A DNA stretch of 64,000 bases, taken from assembly GCA_001792895.1 (NCBI GenBank), contig MARA01000004.1:2356001-2420000 (forward strand). Reading direction: 5' to 3'. Shown here piece after piece: positions 54,975 to 64,000 of this stretch. Every line of letters begins with the position of its first letter. The stretch's first letter is position 1. The notes below the pieces were generated by a model. The model saw only the letters and a list, made by a program, of their open reading frames with translations, was not told where the DNA came from and made no database searches. The position numbers and the translations under genes are program-made. The stretch is from Lentinus brumalis (Eukaryota > Basidiomycota > Agaricomycetes > Polyporales > Polyporaceae).

Positions 54975-56983
54975 TCAGCACTGCTTGGCGTACGTTCCGC
55001 TGGACTTGCTGCCTGATCCCTCCTCCAAGCGACCATGATGACCCTCGACCGTCTTGCGGGACTTGAGAGCGTTCAACGCGTGGACGGGGCTATCCTCCTC
55101 GGCGAGACTTTCGACGACCTCCAGCTGCGAGCACGACATTGTCAGAGACTGCAACATACGCATACCGATCGTTAAACTCACGATATCGGCGACCAGCCTG
55201 TCGACCATGACGGCCGTCATGTTCTCACGAACCACCACGCGGAGGATCTCCACGTTCTGCAGGTCCGGTGCGAGCTCGTAGTTCGGGACGATCCAGCCCT
55301 TCGCCCGGAGGAGGACTTGGACCCACTTTTGCTGGACGTCCGGGTTCTTCTGCTTGAAGTCGTCGGAGAACCTGAACGACACGACAGGAAGGCCAGGAAC
55401 GTAGTTCTGGGTTCGACGCATCAACTGACTCGGACTTGACCGACACTGGTGAATGAATAGAGCGTACCTCGACCTTCTCCTCGTCGAACCCGACCGTCGC
55501 CTGAGCAGCCGACACGATACTATTACGATTGACCGGTCTGTGAATATCGCTCAAGACGGTGAAGTAGCCGCTCTTCTCGAGGGCGCGGCTCAACAAGCGA
55601 GCGTTTTTCAGGTCTTGCAAGGCGACGTTCCTGTAGCCTTCGAAACCGAGATGCACGAAGTTGAAGTACTGTGCGATGATCGGATGCGCCGGTCGCGAGA
55701 AGTTGAGTGAGAAGGAGTACTCGACTGAGCCGAGGTAGTGGAGCTCGAAGATCAGGTCCTTGGGCAGGAACTTCTTGGCGCGCCAGACGACCCAGCCAAC
55801 ACCGACGTAGGAGAGACCGAACTTGTGACCCGACGCGTTGATGGAAACGACGCGGGGAATCTTGAAATCCCACTCCAGTTTCGGAGTGGCGAAAGGTGCG
55901 ATGAAGGCGCCGGATGCACCATCGACGTGGATGGGCACGGAGTGACCTGTGCGAGCCTCGTACTCGTCGAGCAAGTCTGCCATCTCCTTCACAGGCTCGT
56001 AATGGCCGGTGTAAGTGCCTTCCGAAATTCATCAGACCGGCGTATGCTGTATCAAGATCGTCGATACGCACTTCCAAGGATGACGTAGACACCAATCGTG
56101 TTCTCGTCCACATATTCCATGGCCTTCTTGGGGTCGAGCCGGTAGTTGCTCTCCTCAGAGATGGGTACAAGACGCGCTTCGACATCGAAGTAGCGAGCGA
56201 ACTTCTCGAGGGCGACCTGCGCGTTCGCGCCCATAACGATGTTCGGGCCAGGCTCGTGGATTGACTTGCCGGCAGCCTTGCGCTTTTCCTGCCATATGCG
56301 CTTCATGGCGAGGCCTCCGAGCTGGATGGCTTCGGAAGAGCCGGTGGTCGCGGTGCCGATTGCTCCGTGGGACGAGGGCGCGTTCCACAAGTCCGCCAGG
56401 ATGGAGACGCAGCGCGTATGAATGACCTCTGTTGCAGATTAGCGCGGGCTGCAACGAATGTGGGCTAGAGGGACGTACGGGTCATAGGATATTCATCCTG
56501 ATCAATGAGATTCTTCGAGATGTTCTCCATCATGAGCTGGTCGGCCTGCTTCGGCATCCATGTGTGGACAAAGGACGCAAGGTTGAGGGCAGGAGTGCCG
56601 TCGAGGGATAGCTCGTCGTGAATCAGCTGGTACGTCGCCTCCGCGTTGATGCCCTGATGGGACATGTGAACATCTGAAAGGAGGCAGTTCGCAGAAGATA
56701 CGCGCGTACCTTGGAGGGCAAGCTGTACTTGGGAATGGGATCGGTCCCGTATCGACCACCGTACGCAGTATCAGCTTGATGGTTGTTGGACGAGCGGACA
56801 TGACGATTCGCCGGGTGGTCCTGTGCGGGGTCAGACGTGTGTTGGCAATCGATCTACGCATGAGTTCGCACCTTTGCAGCCTGGATGAGCTGGTCGGGGT
56901 TGAGATGCTGCGCAATGAACGGGGGGAGATCAATGAGCGTCGAGGTGGACGGTGAGCACGATGCGTACCTTGGAAAGGGCCAT
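54975..56983 (-). CDS. GAD1: Glutamate decarboxylase, PLP-dependent (545 aa, 8 exons)
   Basis: Converts L-glutamate to GABA, first step of the GABA shunt. Minus-strand exons: 56983-56969 (only MALSK), 56907-56872, 56820-56710, 56653-56479, 56428-56072, 56018-55468, 55424-55182, 55124-54975. Landmarks: [114 protein letters not shown] and [23 protein letters not shown]297 in ASGHKFG is the Schiff-base lysine; H262 and D264 stack on and bind the cofactor. The C-terminus ends in a basic, Ser/Gly-rich tail. The length fits eukaryotic GADs. Whether it is calmodulin-regulated cannot be judged. Confidence 0.93.
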
Positions 56984-57810
56984 GGTGGGGGAAACGGGGG
57001 CGACACTAGAGCAGTTGGGGGATCGCAGGGTATTATATGCGGCGGTGGAGGGAGGAGAGAGCAGCTAAAAATACGCTGCAGAGTCTGCGTTGGGGGTGTA
57101 CGATGAGAGGCGTGACATCATCGGGCCCAGCATCAAGGGGCAGCCAGGAGGAGCAGCCAATACGAAATGCCCGTAGGATGCCCTGCTGCCGTCATCCACA
57201 GCCGTCATCCCACAAACATGCGTGCATGAGGCGGCGTGCAGGAGCTCTAGACAGTGTCAGGTCGTCATGAGGTCGCCCTATTTCCATCGATGTTCGAGCA
57301 TACATCGCCGTTGGCTGCGGTGCCTGTTGCACAAGCTCACGGACACAGAGCGGAGAGAAGATCAACGGCCAGAACTTTGTTTGCACAACGTTGGAGGGGG
57401 CAACTTGCGACGAGCGAGCGAGCGAGCTGAGTCTCAGTCGAAGCACTCACCTGGACCAGGACAGACAGGACGCGTCGCGTTCAGACGCCCAAGATCAATG
57501 TCGTCACCAATCAACATGTGCTTGCATACTTACTTTCTCCTGGTACATAGCCATGCTAGTGATGCTACAGCTGGCGACTTGGGGAGTTCGTGAATGTCAC
57601 CACTGTCAGTTCACCGCCGCCAGGGCCGAGCTCAGGCTGCCAGAAGTTAGAACTCGCCGGAGGAACGCCGGAAAGACGCGGTGGCAAACATGGCCAAAGG
57701 ATCGTGACGCGTGTGCGCGACGCGTATCGACGCGTCTCACCTCCGGACACGGCGTTCTTCCTCCTCCACCTGCTCCTCCTGCCCCTGCGTCGTCGCCTTC
57801 TTGACCCGTC
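56984..57810. other. Divergent promoter region GAD / POLD2
   Basis: 827 bp between divergent start codons. No gene is supported; short frames on both strands are compositional. Confidence 0.55.
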
Positions 57811-59680
57811 ATGGCTGTCGTAGATCCGCTGTCAGTATCCTTGTCGCTCTACGCAGTCATCGAGCTGACGCATATGCAGTCCGACGCCACGCGCCCCCCT
57901 CACTCGTCCAGGAACCACCCTCCTCGCACCACCCGAAGACGCGTCTTTCCTCATCAAACCCGCCGACAAGTCTTACAGGCATCAGTACTCGAACATATAC
58001 TTCATCAGGCTACGCGCGCTCAGGCAGCACGTTGAGCAGCGCGCGAAGAGGAGATGGGGCGAGGTCGCAGGTGCGTCCCTTCACTCTCAAATGTTCCTCA
58101 CTTTCCAACCATGGCTTCCCAGGGAACCCTATCTTTGTGCCCCGTGTCCTTGATGTCGAGAAGGGGCAGCTGTGCTTCATCATTGGCACCGTGTACATGG
58201 ACATGCCTCTCAAGCCGAACGTGCTGGAGGACATCGCGCGAGACGTGAGTGGGATTTTTCCTCTGGGAGTTCTCTGTACTCTCTCAACTCACGCGTTCGC
58301 AGCGCTCCATCCCCGCTCCTCCGCCAAGAGAGAAGTACCACTCGGAGAACGACAACGTCATGCTCGAGGATGAGAGCGGTCGAATCTGCCTCGTTGGCGA
58401 ACGTCTGAACAATGCGGGTCTTGTGACCGGGGTCATCATGGGTGCACTGGGAATCGAAACAAACAATGGTGACTTTGAGGTGGTCGACATCTGTTTCCCC
58501 GGGATGGCACCGCAACCTTCGGCAGGACTCGCTTGGCCGGTCCCAAAGAAGTCGGATGACTCTATGGATGTTGATGGTAATGGTAAGTCCCACTGCCATG
58601 CAATTTACCTTGAATGTCACTAATGGGCCCGACAGGACAATCTTCAGCAGGAGCAGACGAGTGGGTTGCACTCGTTTCAGGACTTGAAGTTGGCGCAGCA
58701 AATGCGGCAGAAGGCCAAGTCCAGCTACTCGCTGAGTATCTTGCAGGCGAAGTTGGCGGCTTGGGTGACCAGTCACAATCTGCACGAATCTCGAGATTAA
58801 TCATCGCCGGCAACTCCTTGGGTCCTATTCAAGCCTCCGCCAGTACCTCCACTGCAGAGCCGGAACGAAAATCCGTAGGCCCACATCACCCGCAGTATAT
58901 TCCTATAGCTGACAATGCACGTAGCGCAAGTATGGTCACGATACGTCCTTCACACCCCATCCGACGCAAAATCTCGCTGCGCACCTGACAGACGTCTCGC
59001 GCTCGATTCCAGTCCACCTACTCCCTGGCCCGTCTGATCCAGCCGCCACCATCCTTCCCCAACAACCGTTACCTCGCGCCATGTTCGGTGGCGCGGCGCA
59101 CTATGCGACCTTCAAGTGCGAGTCCAATCCGACTTATATCTGCGTAGCACCCGCACGCGAACCGGCCCCGTCTTCCTCACGTGCGAGTCAACCGGGCGCG
59201 TCCACGTCTAAAAGCAAAGTCAACGGAATGTCCGCGCATCCGGACAAGGCCGAGCCCATACGGTCTATCCTTGTCCACTCCGGTCAGCCAGTGGACGACA
59301 TGTTCAAGTACGTGAGCACGCCGCCCACGACGCGCATGAAGCTCGTAGAATCGACTCTCCGCTGGCGGCACGTAGCACCCACCGCCCCGGACACACTTTG
59401 GTGTCATCCGTTTTTCCTGAAGGACCCGTTCGTGATGGCGCAGACGCCGGACATCTATGTCGTTGGCAATCAGCCTGCGTTTGCGACGAAGCTTGTGGAG
59501 GACGACGGTGATGAGGATTTGGAGGACGAAACGGAGAGGTCACCGAAGAGGTGTCGGATCGTTCTCCTGCCACGCTTCAGAGAGTCAGGGCTACTCGTGC
59601 TCGTAAACCTCCGTACGCTGGAGATTAGAAGAGTGCAGTTTGCAGTGGAAGGTATGAGCGCTGGAGGGGGAGACAGTTGA
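57811..59680 (+). CDS. POLD2: DNA polymerase delta small subunit (Pol31/Cdc1/POLD2 type, 535 aa)
   Basis: B-subunit of DNA polymerase delta, needed for lagging-strand synthesis. Exons: 57811-57830 (6.7 codons, MAVVDP-L), 57880-58070, 58123-58244, 58303-58582, 58636-58874, 58925-59680. Landmarks: FLIKPADKSYRHQYSNIYFIRLRALR, then the OB-fold region NPIFVPRVLDVEKGQLCFIIGTVYMDMPLKPNVL, SGRICLVGERLN, VTGVIMGALG, ADEWVALVSGLEVG and RISRLIIAGNSLGPI. The inactive phosphoesterase part has SRSIPVHLLPGPSDPAATILPQQPLPRAMFGGA and NPTYICVAP. TPDIYVVGNQP and RTLEIRRVQFAVEGMSAGGG end the protein. An apparent frame change near 58.9 kb is resolved by a 50-nt intron (58875-58924). Confidence 0.9.
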
Positions 59681-59851
59681 CAATAGCATCGGAGTTGCTC
59701 ATGACAGTGTACGTTACCGTCCTTCACGAGGAGTTAGCTGCTAACCTCGCGCGCAATTGCACAGATGATGCAGTTGATCAGACGGGTATAATCCAGAATT
59801 ATTTGGGTTTCGTAAAGATGGTGGAGAGTGAGTGACAACATGTCTGTAATG

Positions 59852-60673
59852 CTAGCAAGTCTCAAAGTGACCCGACGTGAAACTGTTGAAACGGGTCAGC
59901 GTGGGCGCACGCATCGCTTCCAAAGTCAAACCCGAATGTCCCCGTGGCCGTGTAGGCCGCGTCGGCGTGAGCAACGCCCGGGGTGTCCGGAAGAACGCAT
60001 CCTCCTCTGCATTGCCTCCCGCGCCATGATCCAGCCTGCGATTGTGGACATGCGACCCCATGCGCGACCTTGTTGGCCGGAGGCCAGGCCTCGACGGCGT
60101 CGGGGTGACGTCGAGCGATGGAGGCAGGCGCGTTCCGTTGCGCGACGTCTCCCACGGGACAGGGGACGATAGTCCGGGGGGTAGGAACCTGTACCGAGCG
60201 TACATCTCCCTGTCATCGTCGCTCGCGTCGCTGTCTTCTTCAATGACGTTCGAGAGGAGGGGGATGGCATGAGTGTGCACGCTCCCGCGGGTGCTCGACC
60301 TGCGCTCCACGCGGTCGAGCAGCGTGGGGGAGTGCCGCAGACGCGGACGCACATCCACATTGGCGTCGGGACCACCCACACCGAACCCTGCGCGCCGCAT
60401 GGGCACGCCACCTTGTGGCCTCGGCGGGGTCTCGGGTGTCGTTGCCGCGGGCGTGGTTGCGGCGCGCTGAGCTTGGGGGCGGGTGGTTGGCTTAGGAGCG
60501 GGCTTAGGGAGGCCTGTGAGAGCCCGTTGCCTTTGGCCCCATGGGCGGGTGGAAGGGTAGGACGCGGGGACTGATTGTGTATGGCGAAGACTGTGGACGA
60601 GCTCGTATTTGCCGTCGGCGTCGTATCCTGAAGAGAAGCTGCGGGGGAAAGTTGGTCTCGTCGTCGCAATCAT
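59852..60673 (-). CDS. Hypothetical low-complexity protein (273 aa)
   Basis: Single-exon frame from the ATG giving MIATTRPTFPRSFSSGYDAD. The product is Arg/Pro/Ser/Thr-rich, with a short acidic patch (VIEEDSDASDDDREM) and probably disordered. The frame extends upstream without a better ATG except MSSIVYINPAATE at 60823, which overlaps a TATA-like element, so the shorter start is preferred. No family recognised. It may be a fungal-specific regulatory or phosphorylated protein, but that is guesswork. It is convergent with POLD2 (171 bp). Confidence 0.5.
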   Translation of the reverse strand: MIATTRPTFPRSFSSGYDADGKYELVHSLRHTQSVPASYPSTRPWGQRQRALTGLPKPAPKPTTRPQAQRAATTPAATTPETPPRPQGGVPMRRAGFGVGGPDANVDVRPRLRHSPTLLDRVERRSSTRGSVHTHAIPLLSNVIEEDSDASDDDREMYARYRFLPPGLSSPVPWETSRNGTRLPPSLDVTPTPSRPGLRPTRSRMGSHVHNRRLDHGAGGNAEEDAFFRTPRALLTPTRPTRPRGHSGLTLEAMRAPTLTRFNSFTSGHFETC

Positions 60674-60800
60674 GATGGAGGAGGAGTAGTGAGTGTTGCG
60701 ATAATGCGTGATGTGGTCTAGGTTGTTAGAGTCGTTAGCCTGATCGTGGTCCTCTGTGTGGTTGAGAGGATGATGGAGAATTAGTTCAGTAGCAGCAGGG

Positions 60801-60808
60801 TTTATATA
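60801..60808 (-). promoter_or_regulatory. TATA box of the hypothetical gene at 59852-60673
   Basis: TATATAAA on the minus strand, about 130 bp upstream of the ATG at 60673. Confidence 0.5.
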
Positions 60809-60823
60809 CACGATGGACGACAT

Positions 60824-62822
60824 CCGACATGGTGCGGAAACAAACACACGGAGGGGGTCAATCGAGGACTTGGAGCGACTTTGCTTTCCGTTTTCGAAAC
60901 CCGTCGGCTCACACTGCAGAGTCGGTGTTCTTGAACGGTTGCCATCTTGGGCGATACCGCAAGAACTGAGCGCCTGCGATGACGCGCGCACAGCCTCCTC
61001 CTCGAGCCTTGCTCTCCCCGTCCGTCTCGATCACAACTCATTTCTATGTCTCTGTTTCCTGTGGGCTGTGTATGTGGTGCGATTGCGAACTTGACTGATA
61101 GGACGTCTGGAACGAGACGACATACCGGCACCCCTCCTCCGACGCGGACTCAAACGGAATGTGGGTAGGGGGCCCTTCGGAATCCGGATGCTTTGGTGGC
61201 GACCTTGGTCGCAATTCATGAAGCGGTAATCGATCCGTAGCGTGCGGGCTGTGATATGTGAGGCGGAGACGAGGACGCGGGCTTGGTGCGAGCGTGTGCA
61301 CGCTGGACAGGGAGGACGATCATATATTCGAGGTCAGCTCATCGCGTTTCTCACGTCCTCGGCGACGCTGACTGCGTTTCCGACACGCACTGTCACCATA
61401 GCTATGCGCAATTGTATGTTTTTTGAATACAGAAGTCGTCTGGGCCACTACAGACACCGTGTTCTATATTGTTGCGGTGGTATCGCAGCAGCCCGGTGCA
61501 CATGTTGTTCGTGGGTGAGTAGCCTTGGTTTTCGCAGGCACGATGGAGAGGTAGCAACATCCCGTCGCCCTATTACCACGCAACATGGGTGTTGTGCTGG
61601 GTCCAGTCGGGGTCTATCCTTGAGGAAGCGTTGTCAGGCCAGGTGTCGGCCTATCACTGTCTACTTGTCTGCAAGCAGATCTTCCCGTCCCTCTACGAGG
61701 ATGGGCCTCCCTGCAGTCCGGTACCATTCAAATTACCGGGGCCCGCTCAGTTTGATCGGTGCTGCATGTAGGGCGAAGTGGCTGCGGAACGTGTTCTATA
61801 TGTCATGCTGACGAAGACTAGGCAGAAGTATGAAACGCACGAGACACAACGACCCTCATGAAACACAGTCACAGTACAGTTCTGCGCCCCTGGAACCCTG
61901 ACGTACTACGCAAGGGGACGATCTTTGGCTGCGGCCGGTCATCTCGGTCGGTCGGGTCTTCAGAAGGTTACCCCAGCGGGAGGTGGCTGTTGGGTACGCC
62001 GGAGGTTTGAGCCGCCTATTCCCACCGTCGGGGCCCCGACCATTCCTGATGATGATTGCATTATTGCATGCCGTGGGCGGGGAAGACTTGATCGAGGGAA
62101 GTGTCGCTTTACTGCGGACCTGGTTCTGATTCTACTTGAACCATCTTTGGCAGGTCTACAAGGACACACTGCCGTACTTGTGTCAAGGGCTCTCGGACGG
62201 TGGCTCTGTAGGGCTGCCTACTGTGCGTTCCTGGGCGGCCAGGAGCGGGTGTCCGCCGGGACGGACGGCGTCAAGGCTTCTAGTGGCGAATCCTCACCTC
62301 GCCGCTCTCCATTTTTCAAGAAGTCTTCGCGAATCGAGTATTCACCCCTGCTTTCGCTAGTCATGACTGAACGATGGCTGCGGACAACGGCACCCACGAC
62401 GTGCATTGAAGGCACGAAAGCTAGCCGTCTTCCTCGAGCCACGTCGGGCACAGGCCCGTGCTCGAAGCGCGAGAATTTTCTCACTGTGAGACGTGCCCCG
62501 CGACAGGTCACTGCCTATCTCAATCCGCAAGGGAACACGATGTCTCGAACGGGGGTTCCATGAAACACTGCGAGAAGGTATTGTGCGAAGAAGTCTGCTC
62601 GCTAAAAACAACGCACCGGCAGCAAATTCCTGGAATATTGGTGATTGGGCGTCGGAACACTTGTTGGTCAGTTGTTCGCTCCACTACCATCGGTGTCGTC
62701 CTAATTCTACTCACACATTCTACGTGCTAGGATCCACACAGCCGCAGCTGCGCAGTCCCGCTATCGTCCCGCCACGACCGCTGAGAAATGCAGATGCCAA
62801 CGCCTCGGAGTTCGCGTCGTCG
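60824..62822. other. Two-kilobase region without a supported gene
   Basis: Frames at 61242-61811, 61589-61771 and 61925-62563 (plus) contain stretches that look faintly protein-like (SAYHCLLVCKQIFPSLYEDG, HLWQVYKDTLPYLCQGL) but no chain of exons or family emerges. It may contain remnants of a decayed gene. Confidence 0.4.
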
Positions 62823-62828
62823 TATAAA
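62823..62828 (+). promoter_or_regulatory. TATA box of the cupredoxin gene
   Basis: TATAAA 125 bp upstream of the ATG at 62953, followed by a CT-rich stretch typical of strong fungal promoters. Confidence 0.6.
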
Positions 62829-62952
62829 GGCTCAAGTTCCCTCGCCTCCTCCTCGCTCACCCATTCTCACCGGGTTGCTATTCAAAGGCCGTCGCTAGAG
62901 TCTTCTCCCCCAGATTCCACTCTCCCTTCGACTCCCATTCACCACAGCCAAG

Positions 62953-63957
62953 ATGTTCTCGACGACCTTCACGCTTGCCCTCCTCCCGCTCTTGGCGGCG
63001 GCCAACCCTCAATACGGATATGCACCGCCTGCTTCCAACCCGACGACGCAGGCAGCGGCTGTCGCGCCCTCCGCACCACCGAGCACCAACGGACAGATTA
63101 ACGTACGCATCCCTCAACATCGCCGCGGCCGAGCGTGGATGCTGATACTTGATATGCTCCATACAGATCGACGTCGGTGCTGGCGGCAACTTCGTCTTCA
63201 GCCCCGCCAACGTGACCGCCTCCAACGGCACGCTCGTCACGTTCTTCTTCCCTGGGTGAGCGCTGCGTTGTTTCTTCCTCTACTTGCTGCAATGCTGACC
63301 CATTCTTGCGAAGTGGCGCCATCCCGCACTCGGTCACCCAGGGTGACTTCGCCAACCCGTGCCAGCCGCTCTCGGCGCAAAGTGGCGGCTCGGCTGGGTT
63401 CGACTCCGGTCTCCAGAGCACTGGTGTCCAGTGGACTCTGAACGTCACGAACGACCAGATCCGTGTGTACTCCCCGTCAGCATTCCCGTCCTACAGCTGA
63501 CATGTTCGGACGTCCAGCGATCTACTTCTTCTGCAAGTCGCCCACTCACTGCGGTCTTGGTATGGTCGGGTATGTCGTGTTTCATCAGTTGATAGTACGG
63601 CGCTCCGTGTTCTCATCTACCTCCCTATGCAGGTCCATCAATGCACCCTCAACCGGCAACACCTTCGATGCATGGCAGGCGGCCGCCGTCAAGGTCGGTG
63701 CCTCAGAACAGACGGTAAGTTGATGCGCGCAACATCCCCATCGAGAAGACGCTGATAAGTGCAACGACAAACAGCTCCAGGACAACGGACCCGTCACCGG
63801 TGGTGTCGGTGCCATCGCGACTGCCACCCCGGCCGCGACTGCGTCCGGCAGCAGCGGCAGCGGAAGTGGAGGCAGCTCCGGTGCCATGCGCGTCAGCGCG
63901 TCGAGCGCCCTTTCTGCCATCTTCGGGCTCGCTGTTGCGATGCTCTTTGTTGCGTGA
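62953..63957 (+). CDS. GPI-anchored cupredoxin-like secreted protein (234 aa, 6 exons)
   Basis: Extracellular plastocyanin/phytocyanin-like protein common in basidiomycetes. Exons: 62953-63102, 63167-63255, 63314-63462, 63518-63569, 63633-63714, 63775-63957. A signal peptide (MFSTTFTLALLPLLAAA) and a Pro/Ala-rich stretch precede the cupredoxin fold: IDVGAGGNFVFSPANVTASNGTLVTFFFPGGAIPHSVTQGDF, then FANPCQPL, WTLNVTNDQIPIYFFCKSPTHCGLGMVGSIN. The putative copper ligands are His in AIPHSV, Cys and His in FFCKSPTHC, and Met in GLGM. A Ser/Gly-rich linker and a hydrophobic C-terminus (ALSAIFGLAVAMLFVA) indicate GPI attachment. The exon 3/4 junction was set at a phase-1 GTGTGT donor because it alone yields the conserved IPIYFFC. 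The role is unknown; relatives are cell-wall proteins. Confidence 0.88.
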
Positions 63958-64000
63958 ACGTAGTATGAGATCATGGGGGTCGGACGTTCAACAAAACGGC

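Noticed and set aside
58875..58924. Apparent frameshift in POLD2 (NARSAS versus RKYGHDT)
   Set aside because: A 50-nt GT-AG intron with a CTGAC branch-like site joins S and RKYGHDT in phase; no frame break is needed.
63386..63412. GGGTTCGACTCC resembling a tRNA T-arm
   Set aside because: It lies in cupredoxin coding sequence and no acceptor or anticodon stem pairs around it. No tRNA was found in the window.

Overview
The window is nuclear DNA from a filamentous basidiomycete, most likely an agaricomycete. Protein-coding genes are cut by many 45-70 bp GT-AG introns, intergenic gaps are short, and the gene set is fungal. Lineage markers include a DUF6533-type membrane protein, a Plavaka/KDZ-like transposase and a protein resembling the agaricomycete DUF6698 family. 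I assigned exons by hand from splice signals, reading-frame continuity and family conservation. No rRNA, tRNA, CRISPR or bacterial-type operon was seen.

Left part (1-22.7 kb) is dense housekeeping sequence: a TmpA-like membrane flavoprotein (+), an ERI1-like DEDDh exonuclease with an N-terminal membrane anchor (-), CMS1 (+), a small mitochondrial ribosomal protein L31 (-), splicing factor SF3A1/PRP21 (+), the ER E2 enzyme UBC6 (-), the mitoribosomal twin-CX9C protein MRP10 (+), ATG8 (-), a four-span membrane protein (+), RAD57 (-) and HID1 (-).

Middle part (22.87-43.38 kb) is one block flanked by a perfect 15-bp direct repeat. Its left copy abuts a poly(A) tail (poly-T on +). I read it as an insertion by a full-length LINE on the minus strand (ORF1 with a zinc knuckle; ORF2 with AP-endonuclease, reverse transcriptase and RNase H). 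The LINE appears split near its 5' end by an ~8 kb Plavaka/KDZ-like DNA transposon, which carries a 1365-aa transposase and a divergently transcribed DUF6698-like gene. About 3.5 kb of pyrimidine-rich, gene-poor DNA lies between the transposon and the right-hand repeat.

Right part (43.5-64 kb) has an UNC93-like transporter (-), two hypothetical or poorly resolved loci, a DUF6533 seven-span protein (-), a secreted type-B carboxylesterase (+), glutamate decarboxylase (-), DNA polymerase delta small subunit (+), a low-complexity protein (-) and a GPI-anchored cupredoxin (+).

Four single-base frame breaks were found, all short by one base in or next to a C or G run, and two of them are in the essential gene SF3A1. 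They look like consensus errors of the assembly rather than mutations.
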